Below are positions 38,263 to 47,650 of a stretch of 64,000 bases of DNA, piece by piece (position 1 is the first letter of the stretch; each line of letters starts with the position of its first letter). The stretch spans positions 168,174 to 232,173 of the forward strand of contig NZ_FXBL01000003.1 of assembly GCF_900177325.1 (NCBI RefSeq), in the 5' to 3' direction. The position numbers and the translations under genes were made by a program. This DNA comes from Mesorhizobium australicum. Lineage in GTDB: Bacteria > Pseudomonadota > Alphaproteobacteria > Rhizobiales > Rhizobiaceae. The notes below the pieces were generated by a model that worked only from the letters and a program-made list of their open reading frames with translations, made no database searches and was not told where the DNA came from.

Positions 38263-39369
38263 TTAGGCGAAGTTCTTGGTGCGGGTGTCGCCGGGATCAT
38301 ACAGCGGCATCACCGACAGCTTCGCACCCGCTCGTTTGCCATTCCCCAGCACGACCGCAACGTCCAGACTCGGAACCGCGTGGGCGGGATTGACATAGGC
38401 CATGGCGGTTCCGCGCTTTCTGGTGGGCGAAAAGGATCCGCTGGTGACCACTCCGATCTCGCGGTCGCCGACAACTATCTTGTCGCCGGTTTCAGCCACA
38501 TCGCCGGACGGAATGTCGAGCCATACCATCCGGCGGGTAACCCCTTCGTGGACGATTCGCTGCAAGGCCGCCTTGCCTATGAAATCCTCTTTTCCAAACT
38601 TCACGGCAAAGCCGATGCCGGCTTCGAAGGGATTGGTGCGGCGATCATGGTCCTTGCCGACCAAAAGATATCCGGCTTCCTGACGGAGGCTCTCCAGAGC
38701 GGCTTGAGCACATGGAACAATGTCGTGGGGCTTGCCGGCCTTCATGACCAGGTTCCAGATGGTCGGCCCTTCACTTGAGGCGAAATGGAGCTCGAAACCG
38801 GCTTCGCCCGTGTAGCCCATGCGCGCAATGATGCACTCGATGCCGGAGATCTTTGCCGGCCGGAAGCGATAATAGCCGATGGTCGACAGGTCGATGTCTG
38901 CCAGCTGCTGCAGCACGCGATTGGCCTTCGGCCCCTGCAGCGCAAGCGTTGTATGCTTATCGGTCACGTTGGTGGTGGTCACGTTGTACGACTTCGCCTG
39001 CTTGGATATCCAGACGTAGTCGTCTTCCGAACCACTGATGATCATGTACTTGTTATTGTCCAGGCACCAGATCGTGCAGTCGTCGATCATCTGACCGTCT
39101 TCGTCACACATGGCGGTGTATTGCACGGAGCCGATCGTCTTCTTGGAATAGTCGTTTGTCGCGAGCATCTGGATGAACCGAAGCGCATCGGGTCCTTCGA
39201 CAACGAATTCGCCCATATAATCCAGATCACACAGAGAGACGCTCTCGCGAGTACCCAAGTGTTCCCGGGAATGTCCTGCGCTGTACTCCCAAGGAAGGTA
39301 GTAGCCGAACAACTCGATCATTTTGGCCCCATACTCAAGGCCGCTTCCGTAAAACGGAGTCTTCTTCAT
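38263..39369 (-). CDS. GcvT-family aminomethyltransferase/THF-dependent demethylase
   Basis: A 368-residue protein of the GcvT fold, a family whose members move one-carbon units onto tetrahydrofolate. It opens KKTPFYGSGLEYGAKMIELFG and has ARMGYTGEAGFELHF (the folate-site signature region), LRQEAGYLLVG, NPFEAGIGFAVKF and SFSPTRKRGTAMAYV. It departs from canonical GcvT (DYMGE where SHMGQ is usual), and no gcvH or gcvP is nearby. A stand-alone THF-linked demethylase is therefore plausible (inference). It has its own leader with a strong terminator. Confidence 0.85.
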   Translation of the reverse strand: MKKTPFYGSGLEYGAKMIELFGYYLPWEYSAGHSREHLGTRESVSLCDLDYMGEFVVEGPDALRFIQMLATNDYSKKTIGSVQYTAMCDEDGQMIDDCTIWCLDNNKYMIISGSEDDYVWISKQAKSYNVTTTNVTDKHTTLALQGPKANRVLQQLADIDLSTIGYYRFRPAKISGIECIIARMGYTGEAGFELHFASSEGPTIWNLVMKAGKPHDIVPCAQAALESLRQEAGYLLVGKDHDRRTNPFEAGIGFAVKFGKEDFIGKAALQRIVHEGVTRRMVWLDIPSGDVAETGDKIVVGDREIGVVTSGSFSPTRKRGTAMAYVNPAHAVPSLDVAVVLGNGKRAGAKLSVMPLYDPGDTRTKNFA

Positions 39370-39398
39370 GGCGCGTTTCTCCTCCTAGTGCGCAAAAC

Positions 39399-39440
39399 AA
39401 AAAAAGCCCCCGACGGCGCCATCGCGCCAGTCGGGGGCTT
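39399..39440 (-). terminator. Intrinsic terminator/attenuator just upstream of the gcvT-like gene
   Basis: On the minus strand AGCCCCCGAC and GTCGGGGGCT form a perfect 10-bp stem. The intervening bases add a GGCGC/GCGCC inner stem, and seven Ts follow. It lies only about 30-70 nt before the ATG at 39369 and directly upstream of its ribosome-binding site, so a transcript must read through it to express the gene. Confidence 0.8.
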
Positions 39441-39512
39441 CAAATACCCCAATTCCGATGCAGCTAGCCCGCTGCATCACCTTTCTTATTTTCTTGTCCC
39501 GAGTTGTGTCAA
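39441..39512 (-). promoter_or_regulatory. Promoter and short leader RNA of the gcvT-like gene
   Basis: TTGACA (minus strand, 39512-39507) is followed 17 nt later by ATAAGA (39489-39484), a fair sigma-70 pair. The predicted RNA then starts at or near a GATGCAG/CTGCATC hairpin (39478-39457) with an 8-nt loop CGGGCTAG. The GGGCT of this loop can pair with AGCCC in the 5' arm of the terminator at 39399-39440, an H-type pseudoknot that would compete with termination. It looks like a small riboswitch or attenuator; no known consensus was recognised. Confidence 0.5.
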
Positions 39513-39539
39513 GGCATTTATCAGGTGAAGTGCCCGCCG

Positions 39540-39680
39540 ACAAAACAGCCATTCATGCGCAATTTTCTGCAAGAAACGGACCGGCCTGTTATTGGCGATG
39601 CGGAACTCAACGCCGCCCGCGCCCACATGGACGTCCAGCCACGCTTTACACACATCGATGCCGACATAGACTGGCGTCAT
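39540..39680 (-). pseudogene. IS110-family transposase, N-terminal fragment
   Basis: MTPVYVGIDVCKAWLDVHV is the RuvC-like opening of IS110-family transposases, with the first catalytic Asp. The match fades after about 45 residues and the frame runs into the gcvT leader region. Confidence 0.75.
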
Positions 39681-39940
39681 CGTGTTCGGTTCGGACAATG
39701 CCTTGCCTTGCATGCAGGACTTGCTCCCCATCATCTGTTCAGGACCAGCGCGAGGAAGGATGGACCAAGCTCACCCACGGTGCTTGCCAAAGGGGGCGCG
39801 CAGCCAAATTCCCCCCTTGCGAAGACGTCTACATCCACCTGCTTAGCCCAACACACCGGCCACGCGGACGCGGAAGCATGCCGCGACGTCGATTATCAGG
39901 TACATCGATCTCAACCGGGTCCAACTGGACGAGGCCTGGC

Positions 39941-40285
39941 ATGACCCACAACGCAATGGTTTCCGGCTTTGTTGATAGTCTTCAAGATCCGCGCACGCCA
40001 TATATCTCGCCAAAGCGCCTGTCGAAGTCTCTTGGTGACAGGCGTTCACCGCAACATTCTCCGCAATCCTTCGTCGGAGCGCCTGCAGGGCAGAATGCGG
40101 GAGACGGTGAAGGTGATTTCGGCTGCAACGGAACTCACCGGCGACAACGAAGGGCGATCTACTGGTATCGCAACGAGCCGATCGTCGACTATGGCCATCG
40201 CACAGCAGCCGAGCTCGTCGCAGAAGGTCATACCGAGGCGGTTCTGGCTTTCATCCGGGATCTCGAGAATGGGGCGAGCGGGTGA
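39941..40285 (+). pseudogene. Frameshifted antitoxin-like gene (MbcA/ParS/DUF2384 type)
   Basis: Three pieces in different frames make one coherent protein: MTHNAMVSGFVDSLQDPRTP, then GVHRNILRNPSSERLQGRM, then IYWYRNEPIVDYGHRTAAEL with VAEGHTEAVLAFIRDLENG. The last piece has the W-x-N-E-P and KTAxELV-like pattern of the toxin-binding C-terminus of Xre/MbcA/ParS antitoxins. At least two frameshifts make it non-functional. No toxin gene is seen next to it. Confidence 0.55.
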
Positions 40286-40740
40286 AGTCTGCGACCCACA
40301 GCATGTTCGGCGCCGAGACATGGAACTGGCGGTTGACGTGGTCGAGAGGGCAAGGTGCGGCCTTGTCGCTCACCGTAGTGCGGATCGGCTTGCCGCGGAT
40401 AATGCCTTCGAGGCCCATGGCTTTCATCAGGCGGGCGACCGTGCAACGGGCGACATCGAAGCCCAACTGCCGCCAGACCTTGCGAACGCCGTAAACGCGG
40501 AAATTCGCATCGAACACGCGTCGGACCTCATCCTTCAAAGCCTCATCCCGCTTTGCCCGAGCCGACAGCCGGGAGGGATCGATACGCTTGGCGACATGGT
40601 CGTAGTAGGTCGACGGGGCGATCGGCAACACCTTGCAGATCGGCTCGACCCCATGCGCCTCGCGGTGATCGTCGATGAACGCGAACATGGCTTGAACTGG
40701 CGGTCGAGCTCCGCCTGGGCATGTGTGGATGCCCCCGTGA
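40280..40740 (-). pseudogene. IS3-family transposase OrfB, N-terminal part (with end of OrfA)
   Basis: AQAELDRQFKP (end of OrfA) runs into MFAFIDDHREAHGVEPICK and VYGVRKVWRQLGFDVARCTVARLM, the HTH_21 start of IS3 (IS2/IS51-group) OrfB. It breaks off at NMLWVADFT, just after the first catalytic Asp. The other part of OrfA is at 42060-42311 on the far side of an inserted IS110 element. Confidence 0.85.
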
Positions 40741-41000
40741 GTGCAAGTGGCTTTCGAACGGTTTGGGTGCGTGATCGGGTGCGGTCATGTGTCAGGCCTC
40801 AAAGACGCGGCTCTCATCATGGCCGCTGGCCGGTATGGCGATGCGCCGGACGGGGTCACATCAAAATAGCGAGCTCGAAGCTCCTGCTCAGGCAATGACT
40901 TGCCCGCCCGCGATCTTGTCGATCATTTGCCCATACTGTTCCTCGACCTCCTCACACCCCCCAACGCCGGGGCAGTTCCGCTTGATCTTTGCGATCACGC

Positions 41001-42021
41001 GGCAGCTGCTACCGGACCCCGGTAATCTTCCTGCTTCGTCATCATGGCCCAGATGCCTCGTGCCATTTAGTTGGCGAGGGCGATCGCAACCAGCATTCTT
41101 GGCTTCTTTCCCAGCATTCGCGCGAGCCACGAACCCACCGGCGGTGCCGACCGGGCGCTCGCCTTCAGCACCGACATCGCGCCAATGATCAGCAGCCGGC
41201 GGATATCGCGCTGCCCCATCTTTGACGTTTTCCGAGGCGTGGTTTGTCACCCGTCGAGCACTGGCGCGGCACAAGCCCGAGCCAAGCCGCAAAGTCCCGA
41301 CCGCTGCGGAAGGTTTGCATAGCCGGCGCGAACGTTTCCACCGCAACTGCCGTGATCGGTCCCACGCCTGGTATGGTCTGCAGTCGCCGAGTCGTCTCGG
41401 CCTGCCCGGTGGCCGAGCGCAGTTTCTTGTCGAGTTCGCCGATCTTTGTGTCGAGCGCGTCGATCTGCTCGAGAAAGAGCAGACCGAGGTCTCTCACCAT
41501 CTCCGGCAGAAGGGATGTCTCGTCGGCGATGGCGTCCGCTAGGCGCTTCAAATGGGCTGGCCCTTGCGCCGCCACCACGTCATGCTCAGCGAGATGGCCG
41601 CGCATCGCATTGATCAACTGGGTGCGCTGGCGCACCAGCAGGTCGCGGGTACGGAACAGCATTGCCCGGGCCTGCTGAGCCTCGTTCTTCACGGCCACAA
41701 ACCGCATGGTCGGGCGCGATGCCGCTTCGGCGATGGCCTCCGCGTCGGCGGCATCGTCTTCTGTCGCTTTACGAAGGGCTTCACGTAAATGGGTGGGATC
41801 AGGCGGACCGTGTGCCCAAGCTTCTCAATCTCGCGGCCCCAGTCGTGGGCCGTCGCGCAGGCTTCCATCGCTACGATGCAGGTTGGCTGAGCGCTGAGGA
41901 ACAGCAGAAGCCGGTCACGGGAAAGCTTTTTCCTGAACGCCACAGAGCCATCGGTGACCGCCCCGTGCGTCTGGAATATCCGCTTTGCGAGATCGATTCC
42001 GATGATGCTAACCTCTGACAT
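41001..42021 (-). pseudogene. IS110-family transposase, frameshifted
   Basis: Starts MSEVSIIGIDLAKRIFQTHG (42021). It changes frame near 41740 to MRFVAVKNEAQQARAMLFRTR and RLQTIPGVGPITAVAVETFAPA (transposase_20 domain), then changes frame again near 41215 to ARGIWAMMTKQEDYRGPVAAA. Full length but with at least two frameshifts. It is inserted in an IS3-family element. Confidence 0.88.
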
Positions 42022-42059
42022 GGATGTCCTCTCCTCGCGTGATGTCTTTGAAGATCACA

Positions 42060-42311
42060 CCTTGGCACATTGCGATGCCGTCGGGAGGGGGCATCCCCGC
42101 CATCAAAATACGCGCTCGCCTTGCGCAGGATCTCGTTGGCCTGCCGAAGCTCGCGGTTCTCGCGCTCCAAAGCCTTGAGCTTCGTCACCACGACCGGCGT
42201 CCTTACGATCCATCCCCTCTCGCCGCCTGCGGTCGTGATGGCCCGCTGTCGGCACCCCACTTTGGCCTTCAAACGCGGAAATGTCATAAGACAAGCGGTT
42301 CTGGTTTTCAC
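42060..42311 (-). pseudogene. IS3-family OrfA fragment, separated from its OrfB
   Basis: TKLKALERENRELRQANEIL with RKASAYF is the leucine-zipper end of OrfA of IS3-family elements. It is interrupted by the IS110 copy at 41001-42021, beyond which OrfB resumes at 40740. Confidence 0.8.
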
Positions 42312-42406
42312 TTAACCGGCAGAACCGCTCTAGAGCAGCATCTTGGTCAAAGACGTGTGGACGAGTGGAAAGTTCTCCCGACCAAAAGGATGCTTATATA
42401 TACGAA

Positions 42407-43385
42407 TTACAGATCAGGACATTGCTCGCCCGGGTTTACATTTTGCTCTGACTTAATAATATCCGTATCTCCCTGAGCATTAACCTGAGCGAGATACATT
42501 GTCAGAGGGGCATGACGCTGCTTCGACATTTGTACGGGACCTCTCGGGCCATTGTAGGTTACTTCGCTCAGAGCCTTTACAACGGCATCGGTATCCGTTG
42601 TGCCGGCTTTTGCCACAGCTAGAGCATAGAGATGAACGGCATCATATTGCGGGACCGAGAGTTCGCTCGCGGTCTTTGTCTCGGCTCCAAATTTGTCCTT
42701 TAATGCTTTTAGGAACTTCTCATTACTCTCAGAATTGATACTGGTGTAGTATGTGCCACCGAGATAAATACCTTCCGCATCAGCACCCAGGCTTTTTGCA
42801 GTGCCTTCATCGAGCCGCCCTTCTCCGTGATGTATTTGTTGGTGTCGCCTAGGAGACCACGGCCAAAGGCATAGTCGTTTCCGACCAGGAAAAATGTCTT
42901 GGCGCCTTTATCCTTTATAAAGGCGTCGACCATGAGGGACACCATCTGCTGCGGCACCCAAGCATTGATATGTTGATATTTGTTGCAGGACCCGCCCTCA
43001 TAGAATGAAGTGTAGATATAAGGGATTTTTCCTCTGGTGATGATCGGCAGCCCAGCGTTTCTGGCCGCGCTCGGTTCCGATGAAATTATGACATTGACTT
43101 TCTTCTGAAACACAAGGGAGTCATACGCCTTTTGGGCGCCTGCGGCGCTAGATGCACTGTCGGCAAGTTCCATGGCGAACTTCCTATTCAACACTCCTCC
43201 CGCGTCATTAATTTCTGAAATTGCAAGATCCATTGCCTGAATCACTGCGGGAGCGGTGACACTGTTTGCACCACTTAGTCCGAGTGGAATACCCAACAAA
43301 ATTGGATCGTCTTCAGCAACAGCTCCTCCCATCGAAAGTGCAGTTACAGCAAAAAAAACAGAGCTTTCTGTAGTGATGTTCTCAT
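42407..43385 (-). pseudogene. Second urtA copy, frameshifted and internally deleted
   Basis: Closely similar to urtA at 31935-33095. The signal peptide (MRTSLQKALFF) is knocked out of frame in a run of eight Ts. The mature part restarts GGAVAEDDPILLGIPLGLSG and is collinear up to YITEKGG. About 70 codons are then missing, and after a frame change it resumes DEGTAKSLGADAEGIYLGG and ends NPGEQCPDL. The similarity extends into the upstream region (about 43386-43620). No transporter genes accompany it. Confidence 0.92.
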
Positions 43386-43659
43386 TGCGTTCTCCTTATA
43401 ACCTTTCACCTCCTTCGAGGCTGCGACCAAATGCGGACAGCAGCCATCGCCGGGAATGAAATGATGTTTAGTTTTGAGAATGCTACGCGCCATACGACCG
43501 TGCTGGCAGGAAAACCTGCGGGTCGAACTTGACGCTGGTGTCACAGTGGCTAGCCCGCCACTGAAAGAGAAAGCTTGCACACAACCAAAATGACGTCAAT
43601 ATCGCTGACGTTGCCCCTGGGATGCCCTCGGTTTGAACTGGACTCCGTCGAAAGGAGAC

Positions 43660-44462
43660 GCAGATTAAGAAGAGCCGGTTCACGAAAGACCAGATCATTG
43701 GCGTGCTGAAGGAGCACCAGGCGGGAATCCCGACGGCGGAATTGTGCCGCAAGCACGGGATCTCGGAGGCTACCTTCTACAACTGGCGCAGCCCCTATGG
43801 CGGCATGGAAGTGTCGGATGCGCGTCGGCTGAAGAGCCTTGAGGATGAGAACCGACGGCTGAGGAGACGTCGCGACGCTGAAGGAAGCGTTGGGAAAGTT
43901 CTGACGCCCGAGACAAGGAAGCGCTTCGTGACCTGGGCAATCAAAGAGAAGTGTTATTCGCAGCGGCGTGCCTGCGGTCTGGTCGGGCTCGCCCCGAAGA
44001 CCTTCCGCTATGCGTCCCGACGGCCGGACGACACCGCCGTGCGCAAGGGGCTGAAGGAACTGGCGCTGGAACGGCGTCGGTTCGGCTATCGGCGGCTGCA
44101 CATCCTGCTGCGGCGGGAGGGCCTCGACCTGAACCACAAGAAGCTGTTCCGTCTCTATCGCGAGGAACGGCTGACCGTGAAGAAACGCGGCGGCCGCAAG
44201 CGGGCCTTGGGCACACGAGCGCCTATGACATTGCCGCAGGGTCCGAAACCAGCGCTGGAGCCTGGACTTCGTGTCGGCCATGCTGACCGATGGCAGGCGG
44301 TTCCGGGTCCTGGTGGTGGTCGACGACTTCACCCGCGAGTGCCTGGCGCTCGTCGTTGACACATCGCTATCCGGCATGCGGGTGGCACGGGAACTCGACG
44401 CCATCGCCGAGGTCCGCGGCCGACCGCTGATGATCATCTCCGACAACGTCCTAAGAGACTGA
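43660..44462 (+). pseudogene. IS3-family (IS407-like) transposase, broken
   Basis: KKSRFTKDQIIGVLKEHQAG and CRKHGISEATFYNWR are the OrfA opening; ATG is lacking at the expected place. OrfB follows (SQRRACGLVGLAPKTFRYA and RFGYRRLHILLRREG) with a frame change near 44220 to TDGRRFRVLVVVDDFTREC. It stops at MIISDN, where the IS5-family element begins. Confidence 0.88.
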
Positions 44463-45406
44463 ATCATAATGAGCGTCGCCTTTTCAAGGCTTTGCGAGCC
44501 TACGGGTGAGCAGGCGGATATTTGCAATGAAGACCCATGCCTCGGCGGAGGCAATGGTTCGTTCGAAGTCCTTTGCCAGCCTTCGGCACCGGCCCAGCCA
44601 TGCGAATGTGCGTTCCACCACCCATCGGCGCGGCAGAACCTCGAAGCCTTTGACGCTGTCCGAGCGCTTGATGATTTCCAGCGTGAACTTGCCAACCTTT
44701 TTCAGCGCCCCTTTCAGCTTCGGTCCGGCATAGCCGCCATCGGCAAAGACATGGCGCAGCCACGGCCAGCGTTTGAGGATCGATTTCAGGACGACGGGCG
44801 CACCGTCACGGTCCTGAACGTCGGCGGCGTGGATGACGAGACCGACCAGCAGGCCGAGTGTGTCGACAACGATATGCCGCTTGCGGCCCATGACCTTCTT
44901 GCCGGCGTCAAACCCACGAATTCCGCCGCTTTCGGTGGTCTTGACCGACTGGCTGTCGATGACGCCGGCCGTGGGGCTTGCCTCTCGGCCTTGCCGTTCG
45001 CGCGCCGCCATCACCAGTTCATTGTTGATGGCGCGAAGCAGGCCATTGTCGCGCCAGCGGTAGAAGTATTTCTGCACCGTCGAGAACGGCGGAAAGTCCT
45101 TCGGCAAAAGCCGCCATGCCCCGCCCGAGGAGGCCATATACAAAAGCGCGTTCATAACCTCGCGCAGGTCCGTCTTTGCGCGGGCGCCCAATACGGTTCG
45201 GCGATGGCATCAGCGCTTCGATCAGCGACCACTCTTCGTCGGTCAGATCGCTTGCGTAGCGGGCGCAACGCCGCTCATAGTGCCGATTCCGACGAAGCCG
45301 CCCTCTTATTCCGATTTGATTGCGCCCCCGGATTCCGAGATGATCTCGCCCCCGTGGGCCGGGGCTCTGCTGGCGACGTTTGTTGTCATTTCGTCAGGGA
45401 TCGATG

Positions 45407-45552
45407 TCAAGCATTTCGCGTTTCCTTTCGGCGCAGGCTTTCGCCCGTCAGATCGATGCGATGGGCGTTGTGGACGAGCCTGTCGAGGATGGCGTCGGCG
45501 TAAGTCGGATTCCCGATCACGTCAAGCGGTCGAGGGTGGGATGTGCAAGCAT
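45407..45552 (-). pseudogene. istB: istB with a large internal deletion
   Basis: Only the start (MLAHPTLDRL, ATG at 45552) and, after a frame change, the end (VIGNPTYADAILDRLVHNAH through GESLRRKETRNA) remain. The AAA+ ATPase core is gone, so the element cannot transpose by itself. Confidence 0.88.
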
Positions 45553-45563
45553 GTCTTTCTCCT

Positions 45564-47114
45564 TCAGTGGTAATAGCGGGAACCGCGGATATTGGGGTGG
45601 TCGATGGGTTCGCGTGATGCCGGACGCGCTGACGCCGGGGCCTGGTCGAGCCGATTGTCGAGGATCGAGCGGACCGAGCCATAGGTCCGCGCGCCGATCT
45701 CGAGCGCGCGGCCGCAGGCAGCATTGACCCTTTCCCGGCCAAAGCCCTTGGCGAGGCGGATGATGCCCATACAGGGCCGGAAGCCCTGTTCCGGATGCGG
45801 CCGGTCGGCAAGGATCTTCTCGCAAAGCAAGGCCGCGTCCGGGCCGATGGCCGAGGTTTCCCGGCTGATCCGCTCGATCGTCCAGTCGGCAAAGCGGCGG
45901 TGCGCAGAGGGCATGTGCTCCGGGACGGTCGTATGCCGGCCGTTGCCGCTCGACCGCATATGGGCGGCGATCCGCTCGCCCTTGCGGAACAGTTCGATGG
46001 TGTTGGCGGTGATGCGCGCCTCGACCTGCTCACGCGCGAAGCGCCAGGGGACTGAGTAATAGTGGCGATCGATCTCGACATGATAGTCGAGACCGGCGCG
46101 CCGGATGCGCCATTCGGCAAAGACGTATCGTTCCACAGGCAAGGATCGCAGCGCCGGGCGATCGATCTCTTCGAACAGTTGCCGCCGCGTGCGCCCGACA
46201 CGACGCAGAACCCGACGATCGTTGAGATCGGCAAGCAGTTCGGCAATGGCGGCGTTCACCTCGGCCAGGCTGTAGAAGACGCGATGACGCAGACGGCCGA
46301 GAAGCCAGCGCTCGACAATCAGCACCGCTGCCTCGACCTTGGCCTTGTCGCGCGGCCGCCGCGGCCGGGTCGGCAGCACCGAACTGCCGTAATGGGCCGC
46401 CATCCCGGCATAGCTGCGGTTGACCTGGGGATCGTAGCGGCATGCCTTGATCACCGCCACTTTGGCATTGTCGGGCACGAACAGTGCCGGCGCGCCGCCG
46501 ATGGCTTCGAGCGCATGAACATGGCACCCAATCCAGTCCGGCAGCGTCTCGCTCCAGCGCGCTTCCGCGTAGGACAGGCTCGATGCCCCCAGCACCGCCA
46601 CGAACAGATGCGCCTGACGCGTCTTGCCCTTGAGCCGGTCGACGACGACCGTCACCGTGTCGCCGGCATAATCGACAAACAGCTTCTCGCCGGCAGCATG
46701 GTTCTGCCGCATCGTCACCGGCAGATTGGCCGCCCAGCCCCGGTAAAGGTCGCAGAAGCGGCTGTAGCGGTAGCCATCCGGATGGCGCTCGATATATTCG
46801 TCCCACAGGATTTGAAGCGTCACATGCTTGCGCTTCAGCTCACGATGGACATGGGCCCAGTCCGGCTCGACGCTACGGCGGTGGCCCGTCTTCGTCCCGG
46901 CCGCCTCGTAAAGCGCGGCTTCCAGAACCGCGTCGGTGATCTCGTCGCCCAAAGGCCAGACAAGACCGGCAGCCTCCGCGCGCCGCAGCGTTTCGCGCAC
47001 CGTCGAGGGCGCAGCTCTAACCCGGTACGATATCGCCTTGTGGCCAAGGCCCTCTTCAAATCGGTGTCTCAAAATCTCGCGGACACGCCGCATGGTCAAT
47101 CTCTCCGCCGGCAT
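45564..47114 (-). CDS. istA: IS21-family transposase IstA
   Basis: A roughly 516-residue transposase from MPAERLTMRRVREILRHRF. It has an N-terminal helix-turn-helix ([20 protein letters not shown]), the integrase core beginning KLFVDYAGDTVTVV, VPDNAKVAVIKACRYDPQVN and RPRDKAKVEAAVLIVERWL, and the C-terminal Mu-like segment. Intact, but its partner istB is deleted. Confidence 0.94.
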   Translation of the reverse strand: MPAERLTMRRVREILRHRFEEGLGHKAISYRVRAAPSTVRETLRRAEAAGLVWPLGDEITDAVLEAALYEAAGTKTGHRRSVEPDWAHVHRELKRKHVTLQILWDEYIERHPDGYRYSRFCDLYRGWAANLPVTMRQNHAAGEKLFVDYAGDTVTVVVDRLKGKTRQAHLFVAVLGASSLSYAEARWSETLPDWIGCHVHALEAIGGAPALFVPDNAKVAVIKACRYDPQVNRSYAGMAAHYGSSVLPTRPRRPRDKAKVEAAVLIVERWLLGRLRHRVFYSLAEVNAAIAELLADLNDRRVLRRVGRTRRQLFEEIDRPALRSLPVERYVFAEWRIRRAGLDYHVEIDRHYYSVPWRFAREQVEARITANTIELFRKGERIAAHMRSSGNGRHTTVPEHMPSAHRRFADWTIERISRETSAIGPDAALLCEKILADRPHPEQGFRPCMGIIRLAKGFGRERVNAACGRALEIGARTYGSVRSILDNRLDQAPASARPASREPIDHPNIRGSRYYH

Positions 47115-47370
47115 CTCATTCCTTCCTTCGGACACGCCAAAAAGAAGGAAGTTTTCACCAGCAGAACACCCGGCCCAAACACCGCCACCAAGGGGGCGGC
47201 ATCATCTCGGAATCAGGGGGCGACTAATTCTCGGAACAGGGGGGCGAGATCATTTCGGAATCCGGGGGCGACATCCCTCGGAATCAGCAGCTCATAGTGC
47301 GGGCGAGTGATTTCGGTCCAGGGCATCGTGATCTCCGTCGAATCTCAGCAATCCGACTGAACCACAACCC

Positions 47371-47650
47371 ACTGAAATCACTCACTCCTTTTTGGAACGG
47401 ACACTAAGAGCGGAAGGAAATTGGAGCAGACGGTCAAAGTCTCTCTATCCGCCAGCATGCTCTCGCTGCGTGACGTTGGTCAAGTCGTCGAAACAGGCGG
47501 CTTCCACCGGCAAGGGAAAAGGTCTCGTCCATAGCAAACACAGGGTACGCACGAAGGCGGCCCTCACCGTCCTCAACACGAGCTTCTGATCCAGGCGGAA
47601 GACCCGAACATTATCTACAGGGTCATCGAAGCGATGCCCTCACGGCCCTA
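47371..47650. other. Non-coding scrap between IS5-family and IS630 elements
   Basis: No gene or known repeat is recognised. Short frames here have no matches I can name. It may be the remains of the host sequence or of the IS3 element broken at 44462. Confidence 0.4.

Larger units (their letters stand above)
45281..47289 (-). mobile_element. IS21-family element with 8-bp target duplication and terminal repeats
   Basis: The ends are TGCCGATTCCGA on the left and its near-reverse complement TCGGAATCAGCA on the right. GCTCATAG is duplicated at 45273-45280 and 47290-47297. Several copies of a CGGAATC-N-GGGGGCGA-type repeat lie inside both ends (45290-45355 and 47195-47285), the multiple terminal repeats of IS21 elements. 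The element is about 2.0 kb because istB is largely deleted. Confidence 0.92.
44458..47370 (-). mobile_element. IS5-family (IS427-group) element, interrupted by an IS21-family element
   Basis: Main frame 44484-45191: LYMASSGGAWRLLPKDFPPF, GVIDSQSVKTTESGG, FADGGYAGPKLKGAL and RRWVVERTFAWLGRCRRLAKD, a complete DDE set. The upstream frame (45190-45272) is a different frame joined near IGRPRK, as in two-ORF IS427 elements that use ribosomal frameshifting. It continues beyond the IS21 insertion at 47298-47330 as MPWTEITRPHYE. The outer limits are approximate; the element itself interrupts the IS3-family transposase at 44462. Confidence 0.8.

Noticed and set aside
39441..39512. Glycine riboswitch upstream of the gcvT-like gene
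   Set aside because: The leader is too short and lacks the tandem aptamer consensus; only a pseudoknot-plus-terminator arrangement is visible.
47195..47289. CRISPR-like array of GGGGGCGA...CGGAATC repeats
   Set aside because: The repeats are the multiple terminal repeats of the IS21-family element; the mirror set lies at its other end and there are no spacers.
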